From JBFMGD01 sp040751775 (GTDB lineage Bacteria > Bacillota > Dethiobacteria > DTU022), in the NCBI GenBank assembly GCA_040751775.1, contig JBFMGD010000007.1, forward strand, positions 1 to 64,000: a DNA stretch of 64,000 nucleotides, written 5' to 3'. Positions 16,622 to 23,198 of this stretch are shown here, piece by piece. A program made the translations under genes and the position numbers. The number at the start of each line of letters is the position of its first letter. The first letter of the stretch is position 1. The notes under the pieces were generated by a model. The model was not told the DNA's origin. It worked only from the letters and a program-made list of their open reading frames with translations, and searched no databases.

Positions 16622-17794
16622 TTGGTTTATCGATGTCGGCTGTTAATACTTTCATGGTTTACAGTTGTTATCTTACTGCTGCAGAGCGGAACGCTGTCCG
16701 CCGGGACAGCGCCTGATTCGCTGCAGGCCGAAGGGGCAATTCTTTTTGAACTCAACAGCGGCACGGTGTTATTTGAACAAAATGCCGGACGGCGGTTTTA
16801 TCCGGCCAGCACCACCAAGATAATGACGGCGCTGCTGCCATCCGGAAATGAGGCTGCTTATACGGCTGCCGTTTATACCGCCAAGATGATTGAAGGCAAT
16901 CCAGATTTACCGGTTGACGCGGCGCTGGAGAGGTTTATTGAGATGATGAACCGGCGGGCGCAGCACCTCGGCGCAACAGGTACCCGTTTTATCAACCCGG
17001 ACGGATACCACCATCCGGATCATTATACCACCGCCCGAGATCTCACTCTAATCGTAGAGGCCTTCATGCAAAATCAGTTCCTACGCCAGGTGGTGCGGGC
17101 TCCCTTCCATGATGCAATTGTCTGGCACAACGGGGAGCCGGTAACCCGAACGTGGGTTAATACAAACCTGCTGCTGCACGAGCAAGCGCCAGAGTATTAC
17201 CCTCAGGCCACAGGCCTTAAAACCGGCTATACCACTCAAGCCGGAGGCAACCTGATCGCCGCCGCTGAAAATGAAACACTTTCCCTGATCGCGGTTTGCC
17301 TGAACAGTTCAGCTGAAGCCCGCTGGAACGATGCCGCCTCTCTGCTTGACTACGGTCTAAACAACTATCTCTACTACCAGGTTGTCTCGGCAGGGCAAAC
17401 TGTCTGTCAAACCGAGTTAACCGGGCAGGCCTCCGGAGAAGCGCGGGTGCTACCGGTTCTCGCCGCAAGCGGTTATACCTCTGTATTCGACTTAGCAGAT
17501 CTGTCTTCAATTGAACGGACTTTTACCTGGGACAGCCGGCTAGCCAGCGGTGAAGCGGAGGATGCGGTTATAAAAGCGCCGCTCAAAGCGGGGCAGGTTT
17601 TGGGAACAGTCGCCTTCACCCTGAACGGCATTACTTTCTTTGAGACGGAACTGTTGGCGGGGCAGTCTGTCAGAGCCATGTTTCCCTGGAAATATGGTAT
17701 CATAATCTTAACAGCTTATTTCTTGCTGATTACCTGCCGGCGGATACGCCGCAAGCGCAAGCGAGCCCGTTCCGGAAGAAGGTTTCACCGCTAG
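16622..17794 (+). CDS. D-alanyl-D-alanine carboxypeptidase (DacF-type) with internal deletion
   Basis: A 390-residue S11 serine peptidase that trims the terminal D-Ala of peptidoglycan pentapeptides. Signal peptide residues 1-28, then GAILFELNSGTVLFEQNAGRRFYPASTTKIMTAL, which holds the S-x-x-K motif. The SxN motif (PSGNEAAY) follows directly, and KTGYTTQAGG supplies the K-T-G triad. A C-terminal beta domain and a terminal membrane helix (about residues 355-372) with basic tail RRIRRKRKRARSGRR anchor it. In normal family members roughly 50 residues separate STTKIMTAL from SGN; here they are absent, so the active-site geometry is probably disturbed. TTG at 16622 follows GGAGG. Confidence 0.8.
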   Translation: MVYRCRLLILSWFTVVILLLQSGTLSAGTAPDSLQAEGAILFELNSGTVLFEQNAGRRFYPASTTKIMTALLPSGNEAAYTAAVYTAKMIEGNPDLPVDAALERFIEMMNRRAQHLGATGTRFINPDGYHHPDHYTTARDLTLIVEAFMQNQFLRQVVRAPFHDAIVWHNGEPVTRTWVNTNLLLHEQAPEYYPQATGLKTGYTTQAGGNLIAAAENETLSLIAVCLNSSAEARWNDAASLLDYGLNNYLYYQVVSAGQTVCQTELTGQASGEARVLPVLAASGYTSVFDLADLSSIERTFTWDSRLASGEAEDAVIKAPLKAGQVLGTVAFTLNGITFFETELLAGQSVRAMFPWKYGIIILTAYFLLITCRRIRRKRKRARSGRRFHR

Positions 17795-17835
17795 GAAGCA
17801 AAAGAACCGTCCCTTCGTTTCGCCCAGAGAAATTG

Positions 17836-17863
17836 TTGACAATGCCACGAGTTGTAATATACA
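17836..17863 (+). promoter_or_regulatory. Probable promoter of the marR-hgcAB unit
   Basis: TTGACA at 17836-17841 is followed after 16 bp by TATACA at 17858-17863. It lies directly before the regulator fragment, with the predicted start of transcription near 17870. Confidence 0.45.
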
Positions 17864-17918
17864 TTAGAGCAGCGATGCCGAGTGCTGCGGCATAACCACG
17901 GCCCAATGCCACGCCCTG

Positions 17919-18263
17919 ATGGAAGTGGGGAAAAAATATGAGATTTCGCTGGTCGAGTTGGCTGACAGCCTCGGTTTGGACACCAGCACCCTCAGCCGGA
18001 CTATCGACGGCATGGTCCAGGCCGGCCTGGTCGAACGGCGGGCTAAACCGGATGACCGGCGCTATGTTTCGATCTCCCTGGCCGACCGGGGCAAGAAAGT
18101 TTTTGGAGACATTGCCCGCACATTCAATGACTATTACACTGCTGTGTTTGCTTTAATTCCGGAGGAGAAACACAGGCAGGTTCTGGAGAGTTTTATGTTG
18201 CTGGAGGAAGCGATCAGCAAATCGAGCAACCGGCAGTGCTGCCAGGAGGAATTAAATCAATGA
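17919..18263 (+). CDS. MarR-family regulator, apparently 5'-truncated, upstream of hgcAB
   Basis: A 114-residue winged-helix protein. SLVELADSLGLDTSTLSRTIDGMVQAGLVERRAKPDDRRYVSISLADRGKKVF is the MarR DNA-binding domain, followed by dimerisation helices. The ATG at 17919 has no ribosome-binding site. The same frame is open upstream to a TAG at 17865 and there encodes ECCGITTAQCHALM, which matches the conserved Cys-rich segment at the end of helix 2 in related regulators, but no start codon lies in that stretch. The first 40-50 residues therefore appear to be lost or replaced by the promoter at 17836. Its stop overlaps the hgcA start (ATGA), so it is co-transcribed and may regulate hgcAB; the CC and QC cysteines would suit metal or redox sensing (inference). 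Confidence 0.65.
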   Translation: MEVGKKYEISLVELADSLGLDTSTLSRTIDGMVQAGLVERRAKPDDRRYVSISLADRGKKVFGDIARTFNDYYTAVFALIPEEKHRQVLESFMLLEEAISKSSNRQCCQEELNQ

Positions 18264-19402
18264 GTGGGGAAAAAGAATTCTTTACAGTACTCGATTGCGG
18301 GGATACGGCACAGTGCAGCTTGACACCGGATGACCGGGAGGAACCAATTGAATATGCAGGAGCCGCCAACTGGTCGGATGGAGAGTTGCAGACACCGGCC
18401 GGCCCGGTATACCGGATTAAAACCAAACTTGACCGGCAAGATATCGCCGGGGCATGGAAGGCGCGCTGGGGCATCGGCAGGATGAGTTACCGGATCCCGC
18501 CCGCCCTCTACGCCGTCGGAGATCCCGGCGAGCAATCACCGGTCCTGGTTTCGGCGAATTACAAGCTCAGTTTTGATTACCTGCGCCGCGAATTAAGCGG
18601 CCTGAACCTGTGGGTGCTGGTGATCGACACCAAGGGGATTAATGTCTGGTGCGCTGCCGGCAAGGGAACCTTCGGCACCGCGGAGGTCGTGCGGCGAATT
18701 GAAAAAAGCAGGCTTCAGGAAGTAGTGGCCCACCGTAACCTGATCCTGCCCCAGCTGGCCGCCCCGGGGGTAGCGGCCCATGAAGTGCGCCGCTTGTCCG
18801 GTTTCAAGGTAAACTACGGGTCGGTGCGGGCGAAGGATATTCCCGCTTACCTGCACGCCGCAGGCAAGGTGGAGCCGGCAATGCGCTCAACCCGGTTCGG
18901 CCTGATGGACCGGTTGGTCCTGACACCGGTTGAGCTGGCCAACCTCTGCCGTCCTTTGCTCGGTTTGACAGTGGCGCTTTTATTATTAAATCTCGCGGCG
19001 CTGCTCCTGAAGAAGGAACCGTTCTCTCTCGCCTCCCTGACCGGCATAACCTTTTCCGGCCTCCTCCCCTTCCTGGGCGCCGTTCTGGCCGGAGCCGTCC
19101 TGGCGCCCGCCCTGCTGCCGTATATCCCGGGCCGCGCCCTCTCCTGGAAAGGATGGTTTCTGGGAGCGCTTTGGACGCTGGCCTACACTTTACTGATCAT
19201 GCCGCAGGCAGGTTGGCTGCAAACGGCAGCCTATTTCCTGATCTTGCCGGCCCTGGCCGCTTTCCTGGCCATGAATTTTACCGGCTCGACCACCTACACC
19301 TCTTTATCCGGTGTAATCAAAGAGATGGGCGTGGCGCTGCCCACGATTATCTTATCAGCATCGCTGGGGAGTATCGCTTTCATTGCCGCCTTCTTCATCT
19401 AA
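18260..19402 (+). CDS. hgcA: HgcA, corrinoid protein of mercury methylation
   Basis: A 380-residue HgcA. An N-terminal corrinoid-binding domain related to the acetyl-CoA pathway corrinoid protein (residues 40-205) contains the diagnostic cap-helix motif NVWCAAGK at residues 128-135; Cys131 is the expected lower ligand of cobalt. About five membrane helices follow (residues 220-380), which is the unique HgcA architecture. With HgcB it transfers a methyl group to Hg(II), making methylmercury; the physiological role is unknown. AGGAGG lies 8 bp before the ATG at 18260, which overlaps the regulator stop by 4 bp. hgcB follows after 72 bp. No residue of the motif is lost. The call is firm because no other family combines NVWCAAGK with this topology. 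Confidence 0.96.
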   Translation: MSGEKEFFTVLDCGDTAQCSLTPDDREEPIEYAGAANWSDGELQTPAGPVYRIKTKLDRQDIAGAWKARWGIGRMSYRIPPALYAVGDPGEQSPVLVSANYKLSFDYLRRELSGLNLWVLVIDTKGINVWCAAGKGTFGTAEVVRRIEKSRLQEVVAHRNLILPQLAAPGVAAHEVRRLSGFKVNYGSVRAKDIPAYLHAAGKVEPAMRSTRFGLMDRLVLTPVELANLCRPLLGLTVALLLLNLAALLLKKEPFSLASLTGITFSGLLPFLGAVLAGAVLAPALLPYIPGRALSWKGWFLGALWTLAYTLLIMPQAGWLQTAAYFLILPALAAFLAMNFTGSTTYTSLSGVIKEMGVALPTIILSASLGSIAFIAAFFI

Positions 19403-19474
19403 GAAGAGCGCGTCGTTTCAGCAAAGCAGATACGTTCTCAAACAGATATCGCCTTTATAGAAGGAGAATTAACG

Positions 19475-19768
19475 ATGAAGTTTCGTTACCTGAAAAACGT
19501 GGTGACCTTGCAGTTAGATCCGGAAAAGTGCAACGGCTGCGGGATCTGCCTGACCGTATGCCCGCAACAGGTATTCACCCTTGCGGACAAGCGGGTAATA
19601 ATCAGCGATCGTGACGCCTGCCTGGAGTGCGGCGCGTGCGCCAAAAACTGCGCGCAAGCCGCCGTCAGCGTTCGCCCGGGGGTGGGCTGCGCCTACGCCG
19701 TCCTGATGAGCAAGCTGAAACGGCAGGGCAAGTGCTGCGGAGACGCCTGCGGCTGCAGCCTGGAGTAA
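19475..19768 (+). CDS. hgcB: HgcB, dicluster ferredoxin of mercury methylation
   Basis: A 97-residue ferredoxin with two [4Fe-4S] motifs, CNGCGICLTVCP (from about residue 20) and CLECGACAKNC (from about residue 49). HgcB-specific features follow: a single conserved Cys in VGCAYA (about residue 71) and a cysteine-rich C-terminus (CCGDACGC). HgcB is thought to reduce the HgcA corrinoid to Co(I), and its extra cysteines may bind Hg(II) (established for the family). GAAGGAG precedes the ATG. The 72-bp spacer from hgcA carries no terminator, so both are expected on one transcript. A strong hairpin follows at 19814. Confidence 0.96.
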   Translation: MKFRYLKNVVTLQLDPEKCNGCGICLTVCPQQVFTLADKRVIISDRDACLECGACAKNCAQAAVSVRPGVGCAYAVLMSKLKRQGKCCGDACGCSLE

Positions 19769-19813
19769 TTCGGGGGACAGGATACTGAATTGCTCGGGCA
19801 GCTATTGACTCAT

Positions 19814-19851
19814 AATTTTAGGGGGCACCGATGACGGTGTCCCCTAAAATT
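19814..19851. terminator. Hairpin between hgcB and the convergent Hdr/Flx operon
   Basis: Arms 19814-19830 and 19835-19851 pair over 17 positions with one mismatch around a 4-nt loop. AATTTTA/TAAAATT ends give T-rich tails on both strands, so it can terminate both convergent units. A CACCG/CGGTG core recalls the other palindromes in the window. Confidence 0.7.
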
Positions 19852-19894
19852 AAAAATAGTGTACATCACTGACGGTCACGGGCGACGCCAGTAA

Positions 19895-20722
19895 TCAGTA
19901 CTCAGGGGGAAGGTTTTTTAGCTGGGCCAGGGTGAAGACAGGTCCGTCTTTGCAGACATAGACGGAGCCGATATTGCAGCGGCCGCATTTGCCGACGCCG
20001 CATTTCATGCGCATCTCCAGGGTGGTGATCACCTGCTCCGGGGTAAAGCCCAGCTCTTCCAGCGCTTTCAGGACAAATTTGATCATGACCGGCGGGCCGC
20101 AGGTAACGGCGACCCGGTTTTCCGGCGCAATGGCCAGTTCGGAAACATAAGCAGGAACAAATCCCACGTGGCCGTGCCAACCGGGAGATTCGGCGTCCAC
20201 GGTCAAATGGACCGCCGCGTCCGGCTCGGCCGGCCAGCGCTCATTAATCTCGACTCTCTGGATCAGGTCGGCCGGGCTGCGTGCCCCGTAAACGATATCG
20301 ACCTTGCCGTAATCAGCCCGGTGCGCAAGACAATAGTTGATCAGCGAGCGCAGCGGGGCCAGGCCGATCCCGCCGCCGATAAAGAGCAGATCTTTGCCTT
20401 TTAAATCTTCCACCGGAAAACCGTTGCCGTACGGACCGCGCAAGCCCAACTCACTGCCCGGCGAGAGGGCGTGCAAAGCGCTCGAGACACTGCCCACCTG
20501 CTTGATGCTGAACTCAAGGCAATCGGTGCAGGTAGGGGAGGAGGTGATCGAAAAGAGGGCCTCCCCAACCGGCGGCAAGGAGAGCATGGCGCACTGGCCG
20601 GGACGGAAGTCAAACGGCACGCCGTTACCGCCCGCCACGCGCAGTGTCTTGATATCGGGCGTTTCCGTAATAAGATCAAGCAGCCTGACCTGATACGGCA
20701 GCAGTGGATTAACGCTGCTCAA
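19895..20722 (-). CDS. flxA: FAD/NAD(P)-binding oxidoreductase subunit (FlxA/AsrB-like)
   Basis: A 275-residue ferredoxin-NADP+ reductase-type subunit. An FAD domain (FRPGQCAMLSLP, FSITSSP, LRGPYGNGFP; residues 1-105) is followed by an NAD(P) domain (FIGGGIGLAPLRSLINY; residues 110-225) and a C-terminal [2Fe-2S] site, MKCGVGKCGRCNIGSVYVCKDGP. Relatives are DHOD subunit B, AsrB and the FlxA subunit that brings NAD(H) to HdrABC. It should exchange electrons between NADH and the neighbouring iron-sulfur subunits. TTG at 20722 after GGAGGTG is the likely start, overlapping the previous gene by 14 bp. It is the last gene of the operon. No asrC-type sulfite reductase follows, which favours the Hdr-linked role. 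Confidence 0.85.
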   Translation of the reverse strand: MSSVNPLLPYQVRLLDLITETPDIKTLRVAGGNGVPFDFRPGQCAMLSLPPVGEALFSITSSPTCTDCLEFSIKQVGSVSSALHALSPGSELGLRGPYGNGFPVEDLKGKDLLFIGGGIGLAPLRSLINYCLAHRADYGKVDIVYGARSPADLIQRVEINERWPAEPDAAVHLTVDAESPGWHGHVGFVPAYVSELAIAPENRVAVTCGPPVMIKFVLKALEELGFTPEQVITTLEMRMKCGVGKCGRCNIGSVYVCKDGPVFTLAQLKNLPPEY

Positions 20723-21728
20723 CGGTTTCACCTCCCAGGGCGCGGATAGCCTGCACAACATCCAGGTTGACCGGGCAGCTGCGCAAGCAGCGCCCGCAAC
20801 CAACACAGGCATAAACACCGTAATTTTCCGGGAAATATTGCAGTTTGTGCAGAAAACGCTGGCGAACCCGCTCTTTGCGGGTTAAGCGAGGATTGTGCCC
20901 CCCCGCCATCACGGTAAACTCCTTGTACATGCAGCTGTCCCAACAGCGAAAACGCTGCCCCCGGGCATGATGGCCGAAGTCCTGCACATCGAAACAATGG
21001 CAGGTTGGGCAAACATAGGTACAGGCCCCGCACCCTATACAGCTGCGATAAAGCCGGCCCCAGGCGGGATCGTCGAAGCGCTCTTTCAGCCGTTTTGGCA
21101 GGCCTTCCAGCGGCAGGGAAAAATCGGTTGTAGCCGGACGCTCCGGTCTGTCAACCGCGTTACGCTCCGCCAGAAGCTCCCCGGCCAGGGTAAAAAGCGC
21201 TTCCCCGCGCGCGGTTTCCGCCTCCAGGACCAGATCATCCCTGTTCCACCAGGCCTGCACATCCGCACCGGGCGCATTCACCGGGTCGACCCCAAAAGCG
21301 GTGCAGAAACAGAACGGATCTGGTTCGCCGCAAGCCAGGGCCACCAGGGTCGTGTTCTCCCGCCGCGCGGCGTAAGGTTCATCCACCGGCTCCTTCCGGC
21401 AGAAAACCATATCCAGCAGTTCGACCGCGCGCAGATCACAGGAACGCAGGCCGAAGGCGATTAGCCGCCCGGCCGGCTCTTGAACCGCCGGGTGAAGTTC
21501 CAACTTCTGCCCGGCGCGGCTAAACTGCATATAAACCTCGTCCCGCGGCAAGAAAACCTCCTTCGGGGAAACTGTAGAGCTTACGGTCTCCAGATCCACC
21601 GCCGCCCCTTCCCGCCAGGGCTTAAAGAGCAGCGCCGGCCCCTCTTTAACCGGCAGGTAGAGGGGGCCGTTTGACGCGAGCCGCTCCCAAAGGTGTGCCA
21701 GATGTTCCTTTTTGATTGATTTGATCAT
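20709..21728 (-). CDS. Dicluster iron-sulfur electron-transfer subunit (AsrA/Flx-type)
   Basis: A 339-residue protein similar to subunit A of anaerobic sulfite reductase and to one of the Flx iron-sulfur subunits. The N-terminal domain (residues 1-215) includes FGLRSCDLRAVELLDMVF and ACGEPDPFCFC. Two [4Fe-4S] motifs lie in the C-terminal half: CIGCGACTYVCPTCHCFDV and CVGCGRCLRSCPVNLDVV. It is expected to relay electrons between the FAD/NAD subunit and HdrABC. ATG at 21728 is chosen because a shorter N-terminus (MIKSIKKEHL) fits the family and GAGGTGGAGG lies ahead. The gene begins 10 bp after its upstream neighbour and overlaps flxA. The exact letter in the flx series is uncertain. Confidence 0.82.
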   Translation of the reverse strand: MIKSIKKEHLAHLWERLASNGPLYLPVKEGPALLFKPWREGAAVDLETVSSTVSPKEVFLPRDEVYMQFSRAGQKLELHPAVQEPAGRLIAFGLRSCDLRAVELLDMVFCRKEPVDEPYAARRENTTLVALACGEPDPFCFCTAFGVDPVNAPGADVQAWWNRDDLVLEAETARGEALFTLAGELLAERNAVDRPERPATTDFSLPLEGLPKRLKERFDDPAWGRLYRSCIGCGACTYVCPTCHCFDVQDFGHHARGQRFRCWDSCMYKEFTVMAGGHNPRLTRKERVRQRFLHKLQYFPENYGVYACVGCGRCLRSCPVNLDVVQAIRALGGETVEQR

Positions 21729-21738
21729 ACCCTCCACC

Positions 21739-22716
21739 TCATTTCTCCGAAAAGGCCGCCGGATCATCGGGCCGGTAGGTGAGCAGCGGCGGTTCCTGCC
21801 CGGGATCAAGACCGGCTTCGTAGTGACCGTAGAGCTCGTTAATATCTTTGATCAGCTTGCGGTTGAGCTCCTGCAGCGGGATACCCACTGGACAGGCCCG
21901 CTGGCATTCACCGCAATCGATACAGCGCCCGGCGCCGTGATAGGCGCGAATCAGGTGAAACATAAAGTTCTCACTCGGCTGAGAAGCCTTACTCAGCCAG
22001 CGCGGCTGCTCCTGCTCAACAAAGCACTCCCGGCAGCTGCAGTAGGGGCAGGCCTGGCGGCAGGCGTAACAGCGCAGGCAACGCTCAAGCTGCTTTTCCC
22101 AGTAGGCAAAGCGCGCGTCGCTCGAAAGGCTCTCCCGCTCTTGCACGGCACTAAAACGCTCCGGCGCCTGCCGCTCACCCACAGGAGTTAAAAGCAGTTG
22201 GTCGCAGTGCACCGGGTTGGGATAGAGGCAGTGCCGGCATTTATCAAGCAGCACCCGATCACGCGGCACGGTCAGTTCTACGCCGCCGCCCCGCACCGTG
22301 ACCTGACCGTTTTCTTCAGCAATCCCGTCTGGCTTGCGGCCGGCTGCCGCTTCCAGTAAAGCAGCATAGTTCAGCATACCCGGGCATGGCAACCCGTAAG
22401 CGATTACCCGCTCCCGCGGGACCATGTTGTCCTGAACAAGGCGGTTTAAAGCCCGGGCGTCACAGCCCTTCAGCAGAACGCCGACCTTCTTGTTTTCTTT
22501 AAGCTCATCCACCAGGTAACGGCTTAAATTCACCGCACAGAAAGAATCCCAGGCCAGGCGCTCCAGATCAGCCTGGTCGCGGGCGAAGAGAGGTCGCGAC
22601 TGCCACCAATAGTGCCCCTTCTCCCATCCGAGAAGCAGGTCGATCCGCCCGCTCAAGAGATCCTGGGCGACGACGCCCCTGATTTTAGCGCTGTAGTCTA
22701 CGTTATTTTCCGCCAC
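21739..22716 (-). CDS. Iron-sulfur oxidoreductase subunit (FrhB/HdrE-like)
   Basis: A 325-residue protein. The N-terminal 170 residues resemble coenzyme F420 hydrogenase/dehydrogenase beta subunits (KKVGVLLKGCDARALNRLVQDN, VIAYGLPCPGMLNY, LLDKCRHCLYPNPVHCDQL). Two [4Fe-4S] motifs follow, CLRCYACRQACPYCSC and CIDCGECQRACPVGIPLQEL. The Bacillota/Desulfovibrio FlxABCD-HdrABC complexes contain such a subunit beside an AsrA-like one. It starts inside the 3' end of the mvhD-like gene (19-bp overlap), so translation is coupled. It probably carries electrons within the complex; F420 use is not implied because the domain alone is found in many F420-free bacteria. Confidence 0.82.
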   Translation of the reverse strand: MAENNVDYSAKIRGVVAQDLLSGRIDLLLGWEKGHYWWQSRPLFARDQADLERLAWDSFCAVNLSRYLVDELKENKKVGVLLKGCDARALNRLVQDNMVPRERVIAYGLPCPGMLNYAALLEAAAGRKPDGIAEENGQVTVRGGGVELTVPRDRVLLDKCRHCLYPNPVHCDQLLLTPVGERQAPERFSAVQERESLSSDARFAYWEKQLERCLRCYACRQACPYCSCRECFVEQEQPRWLSKASQPSENFMFHLIRAYHGAGRCIDCGECQRACPVGIPLQELNRKLIKDINELYGHYEAGLDPGQEPPLLTYRPDDPAAFSEK

Positions 22717-23198
22717 CGGCCATCCCTCAACTTTCCGTTCGGCCCCAGGGCCTTAATCGCCGCGGTCATCTCCCGCATCACCTCGGAAAATTTGTCTCCC
22801 TCGGAGCTGGAGATCCAGCGTACCTCGAAACGCTCCGGCTCCAGGCCGGCGAACTCAATCAGCCGTTTAAAGGCTGAGAGGCGCCGCCGCACGAGGTAAT
22901 TACCGGTAGAGTAGTGGCAGTCTCCCGGGTGACAGCCGGCCACCAGGACACCGTCGGCGCCGCGCTGGAAGGCGCGCAGGATAAATAAGGGGTTCATCCG
23001 GCTGGAACAGGGAACCCGGATTACCTTGATATTGCTGGGATACTGCATCCGGCTGGTACCGGCCAGGTCACCGCCGGCGTAGCTGCACCAATTGCAGCAG
23101 AAAGCCACAATTAATGGCTCCCACGCCCGGTCCTGAGCGGCAGCCTCCATACCGGCTGTGGCCGCTTCCGTTTTTGGCCGGTTTTGTGCTAGAGACAT
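22698..23198 (-). CDS. MvhD/FlxD-type iron-sulfur delta subunit
   Basis: A 166-residue MvhD-domain protein. IVAFCCNWCSYAGGDLAG (residues 30-47), VPCSSRMNPLFILRAF and GADGVLVAGCHPGDCHYSTGNY hold the five cysteines of the [2Fe-2S] site. MvhD-type subunits dock on HdrA and pass electrons from hydrogenases or NADH modules to the bifurcating flavin (established). The frame is open upstream to 23411 antisense-like within hdrA, but the ATG at 23198, preceded by GGAGGTGG, is the correct start and overlaps the hdrA stop by 10 bp. A basic C-terminal tail ends at 22698. Confidence 0.93.
   Translation of the reverse strand: MSLAQNRPKTEAATAGMEAAAQDRAWEPLIVAFCCNWCSYAGGDLAGTSRMQYPSNIKVIRVPCSSRMNPLFILRAFQRGADGVLVAGCHPGDCHYSTGNYLVRRRLSAFKRLIEFAGLEPERFEVRWISSSEGDKFSEVMREMTAAIKALGPNGKLRDGRWRKIT

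Noticed and set aside
18236..18259. Earlier start of hgcA at ATG-like 18236
   Set aside because: AGGAGG lies after that codon and 8 bp before the ATG at 18260, which also makes the usual ATGA overlap.
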